DNA of 64,000 nt from Sporosarcina ureae DSM 2281 (GTDB lineage Bacteria; Bacillota; Bacilli; Bacillales_A; Planococcaceae): positions 62,001 through 126,000 of the forward strand of contig NZ_AUDQ01000006.1 in the NCBI RefSeq assembly GCF_000425545.1, read 5' to 3'. A program made the translations under genes and the position numbers. Below the pieces are notes generated by a model. That model saw nothing but the letters and a program-made list of their open reading frames with translations, was not told the origin of the DNA and did no database searches. Shown here in pieces: positions 52,898-63,547 of the stretch. Within the stretch, counting starts at the first letter, position 1, and every line of letters begins with the position of its first letter.

Positions 52898-54969
52898 ACG
52901 GCGTAACAAGCGTCACCGTGCTAACGACAGCGCTCGAACGTCTTGGTGCAAAAGTGAACTTCGCTATTCCTAACCGTTTTGAACATGGCTACGGACCGAA
53001 CAGCGACTATTTTGAACAACTACATACAGAAGGCACAGAAGTCCTTATCACCGTAGACAACGGAATTTCAGGCATCGAACAAGTCGCATTCGCGAAGTCG
53101 CTTGGGATGACGATCATCGTAACTGACCACCACGAAATGGGCGACGTACTACCTGAGGCGGATGCGGTCATTCACCCACGTCATCCAGAAGGTAATTATC
53201 CATTTGGAGAACTCGCAGGTGTAGGAGTGGCATTCAAACTCGCTTCTGCTTTACTTGGAGAACCACCGCTCGATTTGCTAGAATTCGTAGCGATCGGCAC
53301 CATCGCAGACTTAGTTCCGTTAGAAGATGAAAATCGTTATATGGTGAAAGAAGGTATCCGCAGATTACGTCGCACGCAGCGTCCTGGCATCAAAGCGTTG
53401 ATGCAAGTGAGTGGTCATGAGCAGAGCGCTTTATCGGAAGAAACGATTGGCTTTACGATCGGTCCTCGTCTGAATGCACCGGGCCGACTTGGCGATGCGG
53501 ATCCAGCGGTCGATTTATTAAAGGCGGAAGATGAGCAGCTAGCACTAGGAATTGCGGAAGAATTGAATGATTTAAATAAAGAACGGCAACAATTAGTGAA
53601 AGAAATCGCGAAAGAAGCGCAAGAGCAAGTGGAAATCCGTTATGGCGATCATGTGCCTCACGTGTTAGTCATAGAAGGTGAAGGCTGGAATCCGGGTGTT
53701 GTCGGTATCGTATCGTCGAGACTGACGGAGAAATATTACCGTCCATCCATCATTTTGTCGCTCGATCGTGAAACAGGAATTGCGAAAGGTTCTGCGCGCA
53801 GTATTGAAGGCTTTGATTTGTATAAGGAACTGTCGAAGAATGCGTCGATTCTGCCACATTTCGGAGGACATGCGATGGCTGCCGGGATGTCATTGAAAAT
53901 AGAGGACGTCGAATTATTGCGTTCAAATTTGAATGAACAGGCGAAGGAAGTATTGACGGAAGAAGATTTACAGCCCATTTTATCTATCGATGTACCACTG
54001 GGATTGGATGAAATTGATATCGCCTCCATCGAAGCGCTAGAGAAAATCCGGCCGTTTGGTATGGGATTCCCGAAGCCAGTTTTCTTATTAGAGCAGCTCG
54101 ACACGATCTCTGTCCGTAAAATAGGGTCAGCGAAAGATCATTTGAAGCTTGAAATGGGCGATCGTAGTGAACGTCTAGATGCGATATTTTTCGGAGCGGG
54201 AGCATTGGCGGACGAAATGGCACCGCAAAGTAAGCTTAGTTTGACGGGTGATTTGCAGATCAATGAATGGAATGGTAACAAGAAAGCACAGTTACTTGTA
54301 GAAGATGTGAAATGTGACGAGTGGCAGTTGTTCGATTACCGTGGAATTCGGGAGCCTGCTAGATGGTTGCCACTGATTCCAGATCAAGCACAGTTTATTG
54401 CGTTTAGTGAAGAAGCCGTCCAACATTTCGCGCCATTTTTCAAAGAAATACCGATTTCTTTGATAGGACGCGATGAACTTCATCCGTCTTCTGCTATCGT
54501 ATTACTCGATATGCCACAGGCCGAAGAACAGTTGAAGCAAGTGATGGAAAAGACGCTTGCCAACCGAGTGTATCTTCACCTGCATGTGCATGATTCGATG
54601 TACTTTGAAAAGATGCCAGATCGTCAACAATTTGGTTGGTATTACAGCTTTTTGAAAAAACGTGAGACATTTGATCTGTACAATCAAATTGATATGCTTT
54701 CCAAACATAAAGGTTGGAAAAAAGATATGATAAAGTTCATGACAAAAGTGTTTTATGAACTAGAATTTGTTACACTAGAGAATGGTAAGGTGACGATGCT
54801 CACTTCTGCAGACAAACGTGATTTGGCAGAAGCGCCATCGTATAAAAAACGCCAACAGCAAATCAAGCTGGAAGAGTTGTTGCTTTATGCTCCGTATCAG
54901 GACTTAAAGAAGGTATTCAACTCTTTACGCGAGACGGAAGCTGTTGAGGAGGAAAAACTGTGGACTTAA
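52898..54969 (+). CDS. recJ: recJ exon 2 (DHH and DHHA1 domains)
   Basis: Continues recJ after the intron: [17 protein letters not shown], motif [12 protein letters not shown], motif [11 protein letters not shown], then the DHHA1 motif [10 protein letters not shown], an OB-fold region and a C-terminal domain. Spliced length is about 781 residues, like B. subtilis RecJ. RecJ degrades single-stranded DNA 5'-3' in RecF-pathway and mismatch repair. All further catalytic motifs are intact. The last ten bases overlap the apt start. The piece cannot be translated as a separate active enzyme, because motif I is on exon 1. Confidence 0.94.
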
Positions 54970-55472
54970 AAAAGTATGTAACGACTGTAGACGATTATCC
55001 GAAACCGGGTGTCAGCTTTAAAGACATCACGACGATTATGGATAACGGAGAAGCATATAAATATGCGACAGACCAAATTGTCGAATATGCGAAGGGATTG
55101 GACGTAGATATTATCGTAGGGCCAGAAGCGCGCGGTTTTATCATCGGATGTCCTGTTGCCTATGCGCTTGAAATCGGTTTTGCACCGGTTCGTAAGCCTG
55201 GCAAATTACCACGCGAAACGATCTCGGTCTTTTATGACTTAGAGTATGGACAAGATGAATTAACGATTCACAAAGATGCTATCAAGCCCGGCCAACGTGT
55301 ACTCGTTGTCGATGATTTACTTGCAACTGGCGGTACAGTCGGCGCAACAGTCGAATTGATCGAGAAACTAGGCGGTGTAGTAGCTGGCTGTGCATTCTTA
55401 ATCGAACTATCGTACTTGAACGGTCGCGAAAAGTTGACGAATGAAAACATTAAGGCATTAATTACGTACTGA
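54960..55472 (+). CDS. apt: Adenine phosphoribosyltransferase
   Basis: 170 residues. [18 protein letters not shown] near residue 9, [10 protein letters not shown], and the PRPP loop [13 protein letters not shown]. It salvages adenine to AMP. GTG start overlaps the recJ stop by ten bases, behind GAGGAGG; its translation may be coupled to spliced recJ. Confidence 0.96.
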   Translation: MDLKKYVTTVDDYPKPGVSFKDITTIMDNGEAYKYATDQIVEYAKGLDVDIIVGPEARGFIIGCPVAYALEIGFAPVRKPGKLPRETISVFYDLEYGQDELTIHKDAIKPGQRVLVVDDLLATGGTVGATVELIEKLGGVVAGCAFLIELSYLNGREKLTNENIKALITY

Positions 55473-55475
55473 TTG

Positions 55476-55505
55476 GGGAATCCTTCGCTTAATGCGGAGG
55501 ATTCT
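55476..55505 (+). terminator. Possible weak terminator after apt
   Basis: Stem ggaatcctt(cgc) / (gcg)gaggattc with a poor T run. Confidence 0.4.
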
Positions 55506-55530
55506 TGCTATATTAATATAGGCACTGGGT

Positions 55531-55560
55531 TTGATTCGCTTTACATATAGGTGATATTAT
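55531..55560 (+). promoter_or_regulatory. Possible promoter for relA
   Basis: TTGATT (55531-55536), 18 bases, TATTAT (55555-55560), about 60 bases ahead of relA. Confidence 0.45.
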
Positions 55561-55621
55561 ACATATACTACTAAAAATTATTATCTAAATATTTACGAAA
55601 TAGGTTGAAAGGGGTAAGTAA

Positions 55622-57820
55622 ATGGCGAAAAATCAAGACCTGACAGAACAAGACATATACGACTTGGTCGCGAAATATATGAACGAAGAACACGTCGAAT
55701 TCATTAAGCGGGCATATGTGATGGCTGAAAAGTCGCACGAAGGGCAGTTTAGGACTTCAGGTGAACCGTATATTAACCATCCAATTCAAGTCGCAGGCAT
55801 TTTGGCGGGTCTTCAAATGGATCCAGAAACCGTCGCGGCCGGCTTCTTGCATGATGTGGTGGAGGATACGGATATTAGCCGCGAAGATATTATTCGTGAA
55901 TTCGGTGATGAAGTTGCAATGCTCGTTGATGGTGTAACCAAGCTTGATAAATTGAAATTTAGATCCAATGAAGAAAAGCAAGCGGAAAACCACCGCAAAA
56001 TGTTTATCGCGATGGCACAGGATATCCGTGTCATTTTAATCAAACTTGCAGACCGTCTGCATAATATGCGTACACTGAAACATGTTCCGGCAGCGAAGCA
56101 ACGTCGTGTATCGGAAGAAACATTAGAAATCTTCTCTCCACTCGCTCACCGTCTCGGAATTTCCACGATCAAATGGGAACTCGAAGATATTGCATTGCGT
56201 TATTCTAATCCCCAACAATATTACCGTATCGTGAATCTCATGAAGCAAAAGCGGACAGAACGTGAACAATATTTGAAAGACGTCATGAACCAAATGCGCG
56301 TCGAACTGGATGAAATGGGAATCGCTGCAGAAATTCACGGCAGACCCAAGCATTTGTATTCTATTTATCAAAAGATGGTCATCCAGAAAAAAGAGTTTAA
56401 TGAAATTTATGATCTACTGGCGGTTCGTATTGTCGTAAAAAGCATTAAAGATTGTTATGCGGCACTTGGAATCATCCATACATTATGGAAGCCGATGCCC
56501 GGACGATTTAAGGACTATATTGCGATGCCGAAACAAAATTTGTATCAATCCATTCATACGACAGTTGTTGGACCCGCAGGAGATCCGCTTGAAGTACAAA
56601 TTCGAACGGAAGAAATGCACCGAATTTCGGAATTTGGCGTGGCAGCGCACTGGGCATATAAAGAAGGTAAACAAGTCGCAAAGCTTTCCAGTGATATTGA
56701 TTCGAAACTGACTTGGTTCCGTGAAATATTGGAAATTCAAAATGAATCGTCCAATGCACAGGAATTTATGGAATCATTGAAGTTCGACTTATTTTCGGAC
56801 ATGGTCTATGTATTTACACCGGACGGGGATGTCGTCGAATTGCCGCAAGGTTCCGTACCGATCGACTTTGCCTATCGCGTCCACTCCGAAATTGGGAACC
56901 GGACGACCGGAGCTAAAGTGAATGGGAAAATCGTACCGCTTGATTCGTCGTTATCGACAGGCGATATCGTCGAGATTCTGACATCGAAACAGTCATTTGG
57001 TCCAAGCCGTGATTGGTTGAAATTGGCACATACATCCCAGGCGAAAAATAAGATTCGCCAATATTTTAAAAAGCAATTGCGTGACGAGAACATCGACAAA
57101 GGTAGCGAGATGATTCAGAAAGAATTAAAAGAAGAAGAGTATGATATCAAAGAAGCGTTAAGTAATGAAAATATGCAGCGTGCTATTGATAAATTCAGTT
57201 TCACTTCTGAAGAAGACCTCTACGCGGCGGTTGGTTCTGGCGGCATAACCGCACAACAAGTAGTCAATCGACTAGCTGAGAGAATGCGCAAAGAACGCGT
57301 GAAGAAAGAAACGATTGATAAAATCGTCTCAGAAATTCAAACACCAAAGCCAGAGAAATCGACGGAGTCCGGTGTAATCGTCAAAGACATCGACAATATG
57401 CTGATTCGTATTTCAAAGTGCTGTAACCCGGTACCAGGCGATGAAATCGTTGGATTCATTACACGTGGCCGAGGCGTTTCCGTTCACCGTACTGATTGTC
57501 CGAACGTTTTGTCTGAACAAGGACAGCAAGAGCGTATCATTGAAGTCCAATGGGCATTGCAAGACGATCAAGTTCGCAAAGAATTCCAGGTTGATATTGA
57601 AATTTCCGCATTCGATCGACAAGGGTTGCTCAATGAAGTCATGATGGTCGTGGCGGATATGAATACGCCGATAATCGCAGTAAGTGGCAAAGCGGATAAA
57701 GATGATATCGCGCATATCCATATGTCGATCAAGATCCAAAACATCACGCATCTGCAACGCACTGTCGATAAAATCAAACAGATCAAAGATGTGTATTCCG
57801 TAGAACGAGTTATGAACTAA
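55622..57820 (+). CDS. relA: Bifunctional (p)ppGpp synthetase/hydrolase Rel
   Basis: 732 residues. HD hydrolase domain with FLHDVVEDT near residue 75, synthetase with SIKDCYAALGIIHTLWKPMPGRFKDYIA, TGS domain (VYVFTPDGDVVELPQGSVPIDFAYRVHSE), helical/zinc-finger region with RISKCCNPVPGDEIVGF, and a C-terminal ACT domain. Both HD and synthetase motifs look intact. It makes and destroys the stringent-response alarmone. Confidence 0.97.
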   Translation: MAKNQDLTEQDIYDLVAKYMNEEHVEFIKRAYVMAEKSHEGQFRTSGEPYINHPIQVAGILAGLQMDPETVAAGFLHDVVEDTDISREDIIREFGDEVAMLVDGVTKLDKLKFRSNEEKQAENHRKMFIAMAQDIRVILIKLADRLHNMRTLKHVPAAKQRRVSEETLEIFSPLAHRLGISTIKWELEDIALRYSNPQQYYRIVNLMKQKRTEREQYLKDVMNQMRVELDEMGIAAEIHGRPKHLYSIYQKMVIQKKEFNEIYDLLAVRIVVKSIKDCYAALGIIHTLWKPMPGRFKDYIAMPKQNLYQSIHTTVVGPAGDPLEVQIRTEEMHRISEFGVAAHWAYKEGKQVAKLSSDIDSKLTWFREILEIQNESSNAQEFMESLKFDLFSDMVYVFTPDGDVVELPQGSVPIDFAYRVHSEIGNRTTGAKVNGKIVPLDSSLSTGDIVEILTSKQSFGPSRDWLKLAHTSQAKNKIRQYFKKQLRDENIDKGSEMIQKELKEEEYDIKEALSNENMQRAIDKFSFTSEEDLYAAVGSGGITAQQVVNRLAERMRKERVKKETIDKIVSEIQTPKPEKSTESGVIVKDIDNMLIRISKCCNPVPGDEIVGFITRGRGVSVHRTDCPNVLSEQGQQERIIEVQWALQDDQVRKEFQVDIEISAFDRQGLLNEVMMVVADMNTPIIAVSGKADKDDIAHIHMSIKIQNITHLQRTVDKIKQIKDVYSVERVMN

Positions 57821-57836
57821 ATAGGGAGGTGTGAAC

Positions 57837-58277
57837 ATGCGAGTATTATTACAGCGTGCGAAAGATGCTTCCGTAACAGTTGGCGGAGAAATTACAGGCT
57901 CTATTTCAACTGGCTATGTGTTGCTTGTCGGCATCACGCATGAAGATACCGAACAAGATGCCAACTATATCGCCAATAAGGTCGCCGGCTTGCGTATTTA
58001 TGAAGATGACGACGGGAAATTGAATCGTTCAATTAAAGAAGTTGATGGCGCGATTCTGTCAGTTTCCCAGTTTACTTTGTATGGCAACGTACAAAAAGGA
58101 CGTCGTCCAAGCTTTATCGAGGCGGCGAAAACCGATGTAGCAGAACCTTTGTGGGAATACTTCAATGAACAGCTACGCGGTCATGGACTTCACGTGGAAA
58201 CAGGACAGTTTGGTGCGATGATGGACGTGCAATTGACGAATGATGGTCCTGTGACGTTGATGGTTGAGTCTAGATAA
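57837..58277 (+). CDS. dtd: D-aminoacyl-tRNA deacylase
   Basis: 146 residues. [17 protein letters not shown] and [11 protein letters not shown] carry the active-site Ser-Gln-x-x-Thr and Gly-cis-Pro motifs. It removes D-amino acids from tRNAs. ATG at 57837 follows GGGAGGT at six bases. B. subtilis has lytH next, which is absent here. Confidence 0.95.
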   Translation: MRVLLQRAKDASVTVGGEITGSISTGYVLLVGITHEDTEQDANYIANKVAGLRIYEDDDGKLNRSIKEVDGAILSVSQFTLYGNVQKGRRPSFIEAAKTDVAEPLWEYFNEQLRGHGLHVETGQFGAMMDVQLTNDGPVTLMVESR

Positions 58278-58292
58278 GAGGTCGATTGGGGT

Positions 58293-58431
58293 TAATGAGC
58301 GGTTGCGGGGTGTGATAGAGCGCTCGCCGCGAGTCTATGAGCGGATAGCTGGTGCAATAGAGCGGTTGCGACGTGTCATAGAGCGCTTATGTATGGTAAT
58401 AGAGTGGATGTACGTTTTCTATGAGCATCTG
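58293..58431. repeat. Array B of 21-base tandem repeats with GAGCG core
   Basis: Seven cores start at 58297, 58318, 58339, 58360, 58381, 58402 and 58423, exactly 21 bases apart; the last two are degenerate (GAGTG, GAGCA). Each unit resembles (A/T)AGAGCGGTTGCG. The array encodes heptads such as VIERLRG in one frame, which makes a false 105-codon frame from 58264. It fills the dtd side of the gap before the T-box. Confidence 0.85.
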
Positions 58432-58467
58432 CTAGTTCTGATCTTCATACTTAATTCATCAAACAAG

Positions 58468-58496
58468 TTGACAGTATTAGCGGTTACGACTAACAT
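58468..58496 (+). promoter_or_regulatory. Promoter of the hisS T-box leader
   Basis: Perfect TTGACA (58468-58473), 17 bases, TAACAT (58491-58496). Transcription would begin near 58503. Confidence 0.65.
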
Positions 58497-58502
58497 AGAT
58501 AG

Positions 58503-58758
58503 TAATCGAATTAATTCATACACCGATGATGTGGAAAATACCTTTACTTCAGGCTGGAAAGAGAACGGGGAACTTGGCTGAAATTCCCTGACAGTACCGT
58601 AAGGCGAAGAACACCACGGAGGATTCATGCTGAAATTAGTAGGCGTGGACGGAACCGGCCGTTATCCGGATTCGAGTGGGCACTTTTGTGTCAATTTGGG
58701 TGGAACCGCGGAAGCTACAAGCTCTCGTCCCTGTTTTATTAGGGATGGGAGCTTTTTT
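58503..58758 (+). promoter_or_regulatory. T-box riboswitch of hisS
   Basis: The T-box sequence TGGGTGGAACCGCGG lies at 58697-58711 and is followed by a terminator stem aagctctcgtccct / agggatgggagctt (58719-58751) and TTTTTT. Stem I ends near 58620; a CAC histidine codon occurs in acaccacgg (58611-58619) as the likely specifier, exact register unresolved. Uncharged tRNA-His would favour the antiterminator and hisS expression. Confidence 0.88.
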
Positions 58759-58809
58759 GTGTTCTCAGAAAGTTCACCCGTTATTAGATGATCGAAAGGA
58801 GTTTTACTA

Positions 58810-60072
58810 ATGAATTTTAAAGTTCCCCGCGGTACGCAGGATATTCTTCCTGACGTTTCCTGGAAATGGCAGCGCGTTGAAAAGATCGCTCGTTCGATTT
58901 GTGATGTCTACAATTACAAGGAAATCCGCACACCGATTTTCGAGCAAACGGAATTATTCCAACGCACAGTCGGTGATACGACAGATATCGTGCAAAAAGA
59001 GATGTACACATTCACGGATCGAGGAGATCGCTCGATGACGTTGCGTCCGGAAGGTACAGCACCTGTCGTGCGTTCATTCGTCGAGCACAAGATGTTTGGC
59101 TATGCAGATCAGCCTGTGAAGCTATACTACACAGGTCCGATGTTCCGCTATGAGCGTCAACAAGCTGGCCGTTACCGTCAATTCGTCCAGTTCGGCGTAG
59201 AGGCAATCGGCAGTGATGATCCAGCCATCGATGCAGAGGTAATCGAGTTGGCGATGAATATTTATAAGAAAGCCGGCTTGTCGGATATCAAACTCGTACT
59301 GAATTCACTTGGAGACAAAGAATCACGCGAAGCACACCGCGAAGCGCTGATTGCACACTTCAGCCCGAACATTGGGGAATTTTGTTCAGACTGCCAAAAC
59401 CGTCTGGAGAAAAATCCGTTGCGCATTTTGGACTGTAAAGTGGATAGAGAACACCCATTGATGAAAACAGCACCTTCATTAGCTAATTATCTCAATGAAG
59501 AATCAAGCGCGTACTTCGAGAAAGTGAAAAACTACTTAGACATTGCAGGCATTGAGTACGAATACGATCCGAATCTTGTACGTGGTCTTGATTACTACAA
59601 TCACACCGCATTCGAGATTATGAGCACGTCTAAAGGCTTTGGTGCAATCACGACTCTATGTGGCGGCGGACGTTACAACGGACTCGCTGAAGAAATCGGC
59701 GGCCCAGCAGCACCAGGAATTGGCTTCGCCCTCAGCATCGAGCGCCTATTACTAGCACTTGAAGCGGAAGAAAAGTCCTTTACAGACGAACCTTCACTCG
59801 ACGTCTATATCGTCACACTCGGCGATGCGGCACGAGGAAAAGGCTTTGAAATTCTTGGCAAGCTACGCGAGAATGGTTTACGCAGCGAGATGGACTATAT
59901 GGACCGCAAGATGAAGGCTCAAATGAAGTCAGCAGACCGCTTGAAAGCGCATCACGTCATCGTTATCGGTGAAGATGAAGTGAACGAAAACGTCGTCCAA
60001 CTGAAGAGCATGGCGGACGGCGAACAGAAAAAAGTAACGGTTGACGAATTGATTGGGGAATTGAAGAAGTAA
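58810..60072 (+). CDS. hisS: Histidyl-tRNA synthetase
   Basis: 420 residues, class [13 protein letters not shown]-terminus, motif 2 [14 protein letters not shown] ... [14 protein letters not shown], HisA motif [21 protein letters not shown], then the anticodon-binding domain. Controlled by the T-box just upstream. In B. subtilis aspS follows closely; here two repeats separate them. Confidence 0.97.
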   Translation: MNFKVPRGTQDILPDVSWKWQRVEKIARSICDVYNYKEIRTPIFEQTELFQRTVGDTTDIVQKEMYTFTDRGDRSMTLRPEGTAPVVRSFVEHKMFGYADQPVKLYYTGPMFRYERQQAGRYRQFVQFGVEAIGSDDPAIDAEVIELAMNIYKKAGLSDIKLVLNSLGDKESREAHREALIAHFSPNIGEFCSDCQNRLEKNPLRILDCKVDREHPLMKTAPSLANYLNEESSAYFEKVKNYLDIAGIEYEYDPNLVRGLDYYNHTAFEIMSTSKGFGAITTLCGGGRYNGLAEEIGGPAAPGIGFALSIERLLLALEAEEKSFTDEPSLDVYIVTLGDAARGKGFEILGKLRENGLRSEMDYMDRKMKAQMKSADRLKAHHVIVIGEDEVNENVVQLKSMADGEQKKVTVDELIGELKK

Positions 60073-60090
60073 GAGTATAGATAGCGCATG

Positions 60091-60217
60091 GGATTTGCGC
60101 TTCAGAGGGGACGCTTTCCCGAGGGCTCGCGGTTAGCCAACCAGGTCGCAAGCTCCCTTTGGTTGTCTCACCTGTCGAGCTGATCCTCCGGGAGTCGCCC
60201 CTCTTACGCTCCAATCC
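60091..60217. repeat. Dispersed palindromic repeat, copy R3 (inverted relative to R2)
   Basis: 127 bases with ggatt / aatcc ends. Its reverse complement matches R2 almost throughout, including ggcgactcccg, cgacaggtgagacaac, aaagggagcttgcgacct and gggaaagcgtcc. It begins 19 bases after the hisS stop and may serve as its terminator-like structure. Confidence 0.85.
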
Positions 60218-60353
60218 TACTAAGCGACTTTAGTTACTTCAAGACATTATGAAAGTCAGTAAAAGGATTCTTTTCTATACTTGTACTCTGTTTCAAGTGC
60301 AAATATGAGATCCAATTCAAGTACAGCCACAACTTATTTCAAAGTTCTAAGTA

Positions 60354-60516
60354 GGGATTGAAGTGCAGAGCGGCGACTCCCGCGGGAATAGCAATCACTT
60401 CTGCGATTAAAAGCGAAGCGTTATGAGCATGTGCCTTGAGACCCCGCAGGTAGCGAAGCGGACGAGGAGGCTCAAGCCATGCCCACAGGAAAGCGTCCGC
60501 TCGGAACGGAAATCCC
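60354..60516. repeat. Dispersed palindromic repeat, copy R4 (second subtype)
   Basis: 163 bases with gggatt / aatccc ends. It shares the end blocks cggcgactcccg and ggaaagcgtccgc with R2/R3 but has a different centre (tgagaccccgcaggtagcga, gaggaggctcaagcc). Same orientation as R2. It lies in the 534-base hisS-aspS gap together with R3. Confidence 0.8.
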
Positions 60517-60606
60517 CAACCACAACACTAATTTTACTTTCTACTTAGTCTTCATTTTTAAAAAACAAAATACAAACTCAAACATCAGAAGGGTAGTGTA
60601 GCTACT

Positions 60607-62376
60607 ATGCAACGCACACATTATTGTGGGAACTTATCAGAACTACAAATCGGAGAAGAAGTCACGCTCAAAGGCTGGGTGCAGAAGCGCCGTGACCTTG
60701 GCGGACTAATCTTCATCGACGTCCGCGACCGCGCAGGCATCGTCCAGACGGTCTTCAATCCGGACATCTCAAAAGAAGCACTCGAAATTGCTGAAACATT
60801 GCGTAACGAATACGTCATCGAAGTTACCGGTCTCGTCATCGAACGTGAAGAACGCACAAAGAACAAAAACATCGCAACAGGTGCAATCGAAGTTCAAGTT
60901 GTTGAAGTAAAAGTTATCAACGAAGCGAAAAACCCGCCATTTACAATCGAGGACGAAACGGATGTAGGCGAAGAAACGCGTCTGAAGTATCGTTACTTAG
61001 ACTTGCGTCGCCCTGAGCTTGCAAAAGTTTTCAAAATGCGTTCAGATATTACGAAAACAGTACGTAACTTCTTGGATGACGAAGGATTCTTGGAAGTAGA
61101 AACACCGATCCTAACGAAATCGACTCCTGAAGGCGCACGTGACTATTTAGTGCCAAGCCGTGTTCACGAAGGTGAATTCTACGCATTGCCACAGTCACCA
61201 CAGCTGTTTAAGCAGTTATTGATGGTATCCGGTTTCGATCGTTACTACCAAATCGCTCGTTGTTTCCGCGATGAAGATTTACGTGCAGACCGTCAACCAG
61301 AATTCACGCAAATCGATATGGAAATGAGTTTCATGTCGATCGAAGAAATTTTGGAACTTAATGAACGTTTGATCAAGAAAGTAATGAAAGATGTCAAACA
61401 AATAGATGTTGAAACGCCGTTTAAACGCATTCCTTATGATGAAGCAATGGGGCGTTTTGGTTCAGACAAGCCGGACACTCGTTTCGGAATGGAATTGACG
61501 GACGTATCTCAGATTGTCAAAGACTCTTCATTCAAAGTATTCGCTGGCGCAGTGGAAGCGGGTGGACAGGTGAAGCTAATCAACGTTAAAGGTGCGGCAG
61601 ATCAGTATTCTCGTAAAGATATCGATGCACTTGGCGAGTTTGCCAAAGTGTATGGCGCTAAAGGTATGGCGTGGTTGAAAGTGACGGAAGACGGCTTCAA
61701 TGGCCCGATTGCGAAATTCTTTGACGGAGAAATTGGCGAGGCGTTGAAAGCAGCAGGCGGCGGAGAACCTGGGGATTTATTCTTATTCGGAGCAGATAAG
61801 AAGTCTGTAGTAGCCGATTCATTAGGCGCTTTACGTCTGAAGCTTGGAAAAGAACTGGACTTGATTGATCAGTCTCAGTATAACTTCCTGTGGGTAACGG
61901 ACTGGCCGTTATTTGAGTACGATGAGGAAGATGGCCGTTATTACGCAGCGCATCACCCATTCACTATGCCGGCTGATGTAGAAGAATTGAAAACTAGCCC
62001 AGAAACTGTGAAAGCACAAGCGTATGACTTAGTGTTGAACGGTTATGAACTAGGTGGCGGATCATTACGTATTTATCAACGTGATGTACAAGAAGCAATG
62101 TTCAAAGCACTTGGCTTTACAGAGGAGCAAGCACGTGAGCAATTTGGATTCTTGTTGGATGCGTTTGAATACGGAACACCTCCGCACGGCGGAATCGCGT
62201 TCGGTCTAGACCGTATCGTGATGTTGCTTGCAGGTTCTACAAACTTGCGTGACACGATCGCGTTCCCTAAAACAGCTAGTGCAAGTGATCTATTAACAGA
62301 AGCACCAAGTTCTGTTGACGATGCACAGTTGAAAGAACTCGGGATTAAAGTAGTCGCTGAACCCGTAAAAAAGTGA
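60607..62376 (+). CDS. aspS: Aspartyl-tRNA synthetase (bacterial type)
   Basis: 589 residues. N-terminal OB anticodon domain ([24 protein letters not shown]), class II motif 2 [22 protein letters not shown], the bacterial GAD insertion, and motif 3 [15 protein letters not shown]. Start ATG at 60607 behind GAAGGG. It may be transcribed with hisS by read-through or from its own promoter, which I could not place. Confidence 0.97.
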   Translation: MQRTHYCGNLSELQIGEEVTLKGWVQKRRDLGGLIFIDVRDRAGIVQTVFNPDISKEALEIAETLRNEYVIEVTGLVIEREERTKNKNIATGAIEVQVVEVKVINEAKNPPFTIEDETDVGEETRLKYRYLDLRRPELAKVFKMRSDITKTVRNFLDDEGFLEVETPILTKSTPEGARDYLVPSRVHEGEFYALPQSPQLFKQLLMVSGFDRYYQIARCFRDEDLRADRQPEFTQIDMEMSFMSIEEILELNERLIKKVMKDVKQIDVETPFKRIPYDEAMGRFGSDKPDTRFGMELTDVSQIVKDSSFKVFAGAVEAGGQVKLINVKGAADQYSRKDIDALGEFAKVYGAKGMAWLKVTEDGFNGPIAKFFDGEIGEALKAAGGGEPGDLFLFGADKKSVVADSLGALRLKLGKELDLIDQSQYNFLWVTDWPLFEYDEEDGRYYAAHHPFTMPADVEELKTSPETVKAQAYDLVLNGYELGGGSLRIYQRDVQEAMFKALGFTEEQAREQFGFLLDAFEYGTPPHGGIAFGLDRIVMLLAGSTNLRDTIAFPKTASASDLLTEAPSSVDDAQLKELGIKVVAEPVKK

Positions 62377-62412
62377 GAAAACAACTATTTTTAAAGACTT
62401 CGTTAAAATAGA

Positions 62413-62441
62413 TTGAATTATAAAAACACTTATGATAAGAT
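62413..62441 (+). promoter_or_regulatory. Sigma-A promoter of 6S RNA
   Basis: TTGAAT (62413-62418), 17 bases, TAAGAT (62436-62441) with an upstream TGA extended -10. Start site would be near 62449. Confidence 0.75.
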
Positions 62442-62448
62442 GAAGTTA

Positions 62449-62650
62449 GTAGAAATCCTGAAGTGTTCGTCATTTGTAAATTAGTTTTGACCCAACATCT
62501 TATCGTCGGGAGTTCAACGTTATAGCTTGGATGACATGCCTTTAATCGGGACGCCAAAAGAGTTATACAGGACACCCACCTGCTATTAGCGGGTTCAAAG
62601 CGATATTCAAAGACGGCACAGTCGGGATTTCACTTTCTCACAACAATTCA
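62449..62650 (+). ncRNA. ssrS: 6S RNA (BsrA-type)
   Basis: A transcript of about 190-200 bases with closing stem aaatcctg / cgggattt (5' end near 62453, 3' arm at 62623-62630), plus the blocks gttttgacccaacatctta, ggatgacatgcctttaat and acacccacctgctat that match Bacillus 6S-1 RNA. It mimics an open promoter and binds sigma-A RNA polymerase. Location between aspS and tcdA equals bsrA in B. subtilis. Confidence 0.92.
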
Positions 62651-62680
62651 CCTTCTTGCTAAAGCGAGAAGGTTTTTTAT
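62650..62680 (+). terminator. Terminator after 6S RNA
   Basis: Stem accttcttgc / gcgagaaggt with TTTTTT. Confidence 0.85.
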
Positions 62681-62765
62681 TGTCTAAAATTCAGTTAGTT
62701 GCGCGAGTGCAGGTGACTGTTTTAGGATAGAGTGAATACAATTAATCATAAAGGATGCGGTATAG

Positions 62766-63533
62766 ATGTTACATCAATTTTCGAGAAACGAATTATCGAT
62801 TGGTAAAGAAGGCGTAGAGAGAATGAAAGGTAAGACAGTGGCGATTTTAGGTGTCGGTGGAGTCGGTTCATTCGCAGCTGAGGCGTGCGCGCGGACTGGG
62901 GTTGGACGCATTATTTTGGTAGATAAAGACACGATTGATGTCACCAACATCAACCGCCAACTAGTCGCCTATTTGTCGACGGTAGGACGTTCGAAATCCG
63001 CCGTCATGAAAGAACGGATTGCGGATATTAACGCAGAGTGTGAAGTGATCGATCTACATATGTTCTACACGGAGGAAACGTTTGAAGAATTCTTCTCATA
63101 TAAGCCGGATTATGTGATCGATGCATCGGATACGATCAGCTATAAGATTCATCTGATCCAGCAATGTGTCGAGCGTGGTATTAAAGTGATCTCGAGTATG
63201 GGGGCTGCCAATAAAACAGATCCGACTCGTTTCCGGATTGCAGATATTTCGAAAACGCATACGGATCCACTAGCAAAAGTGATGCGTCTTCGTTTGCGCA
63301 AGCTGGGTATTCCTAAAGGTGTGCCTGTCGTGTTCTCTGATGAAAGCCCAATTGTCGTACGGGAAGACGTCCTGGAAACGGTTGGGAACGCCGATGCATC
63401 GATACGGAAAGCACAAATGCCTCCAGCTTCTAACGCATTTTGTCCATCGGTCGCAGGTTTAATTCTCGCCAGTTGGGTATTAAATGATATAGTGGCAGAT
63501 ATTCCCGTCGAACGTGTCAATGATGCTAAATAA
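62766..63533 (+). CDS. tcdA: tRNA threonylcarbamoyladenosine dehydratase (TcdA/CsdL)
   Basis: 255 residues, E1-like ThiF fold. GVGGVGSFAAEACARTGVG nucleotide loop near residue 31, DKDTIDVTNINRQ, and PSVAGLILASWV at the end. It cyclises t6A to ct6A in tRNA with ATP. B. subtilis yrvM equivalent by position. ATG at 62766 begins MLHQFSRNELSIG, the family start. Confidence 0.95.
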   Translation: MLHQFSRNELSIGKEGVERMKGKTVAILGVGGVGSFAAEACARTGVGRIILVDKDTIDVTNINRQLVAYLSTVGRSKSAVMKERIADINAECEVIDLHMFYTEETFEEFFSYKPDYVIDASDTISYKIHLIQQCVERGIKVISSMGAANKTDPTRFRIADISKTHTDPLAKVMRLRLRKLGIPKGVPVVFSDESPIVVREDVLETVGNADASIRKAQMPPASNAFCPSVAGLILASWVLNDIVADIPVERVNDAK

Positions 63534-63547
63534 AGGAGTGGTTGAAT

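Noticed and set aside
58264-58581. A 105-codon frame with VIERLRG-type heptads after dtd
   Set aside because: It has no ribosome site, overlaps the end of dtd, runs through the 21-base repeat array into the T-box promoter and leader, and its heptads follow directly from the DNA period.
59963-60214. Minus-strand frame across the end of hisS
   Set aside because: It reads through the R3 repeat into hisS antisense and has no support.
62345-62575. Minus-strand frame over the 6S RNA
   Set aside because: The region is explained by 6S RNA with its promoter and terminator on the plus strand.
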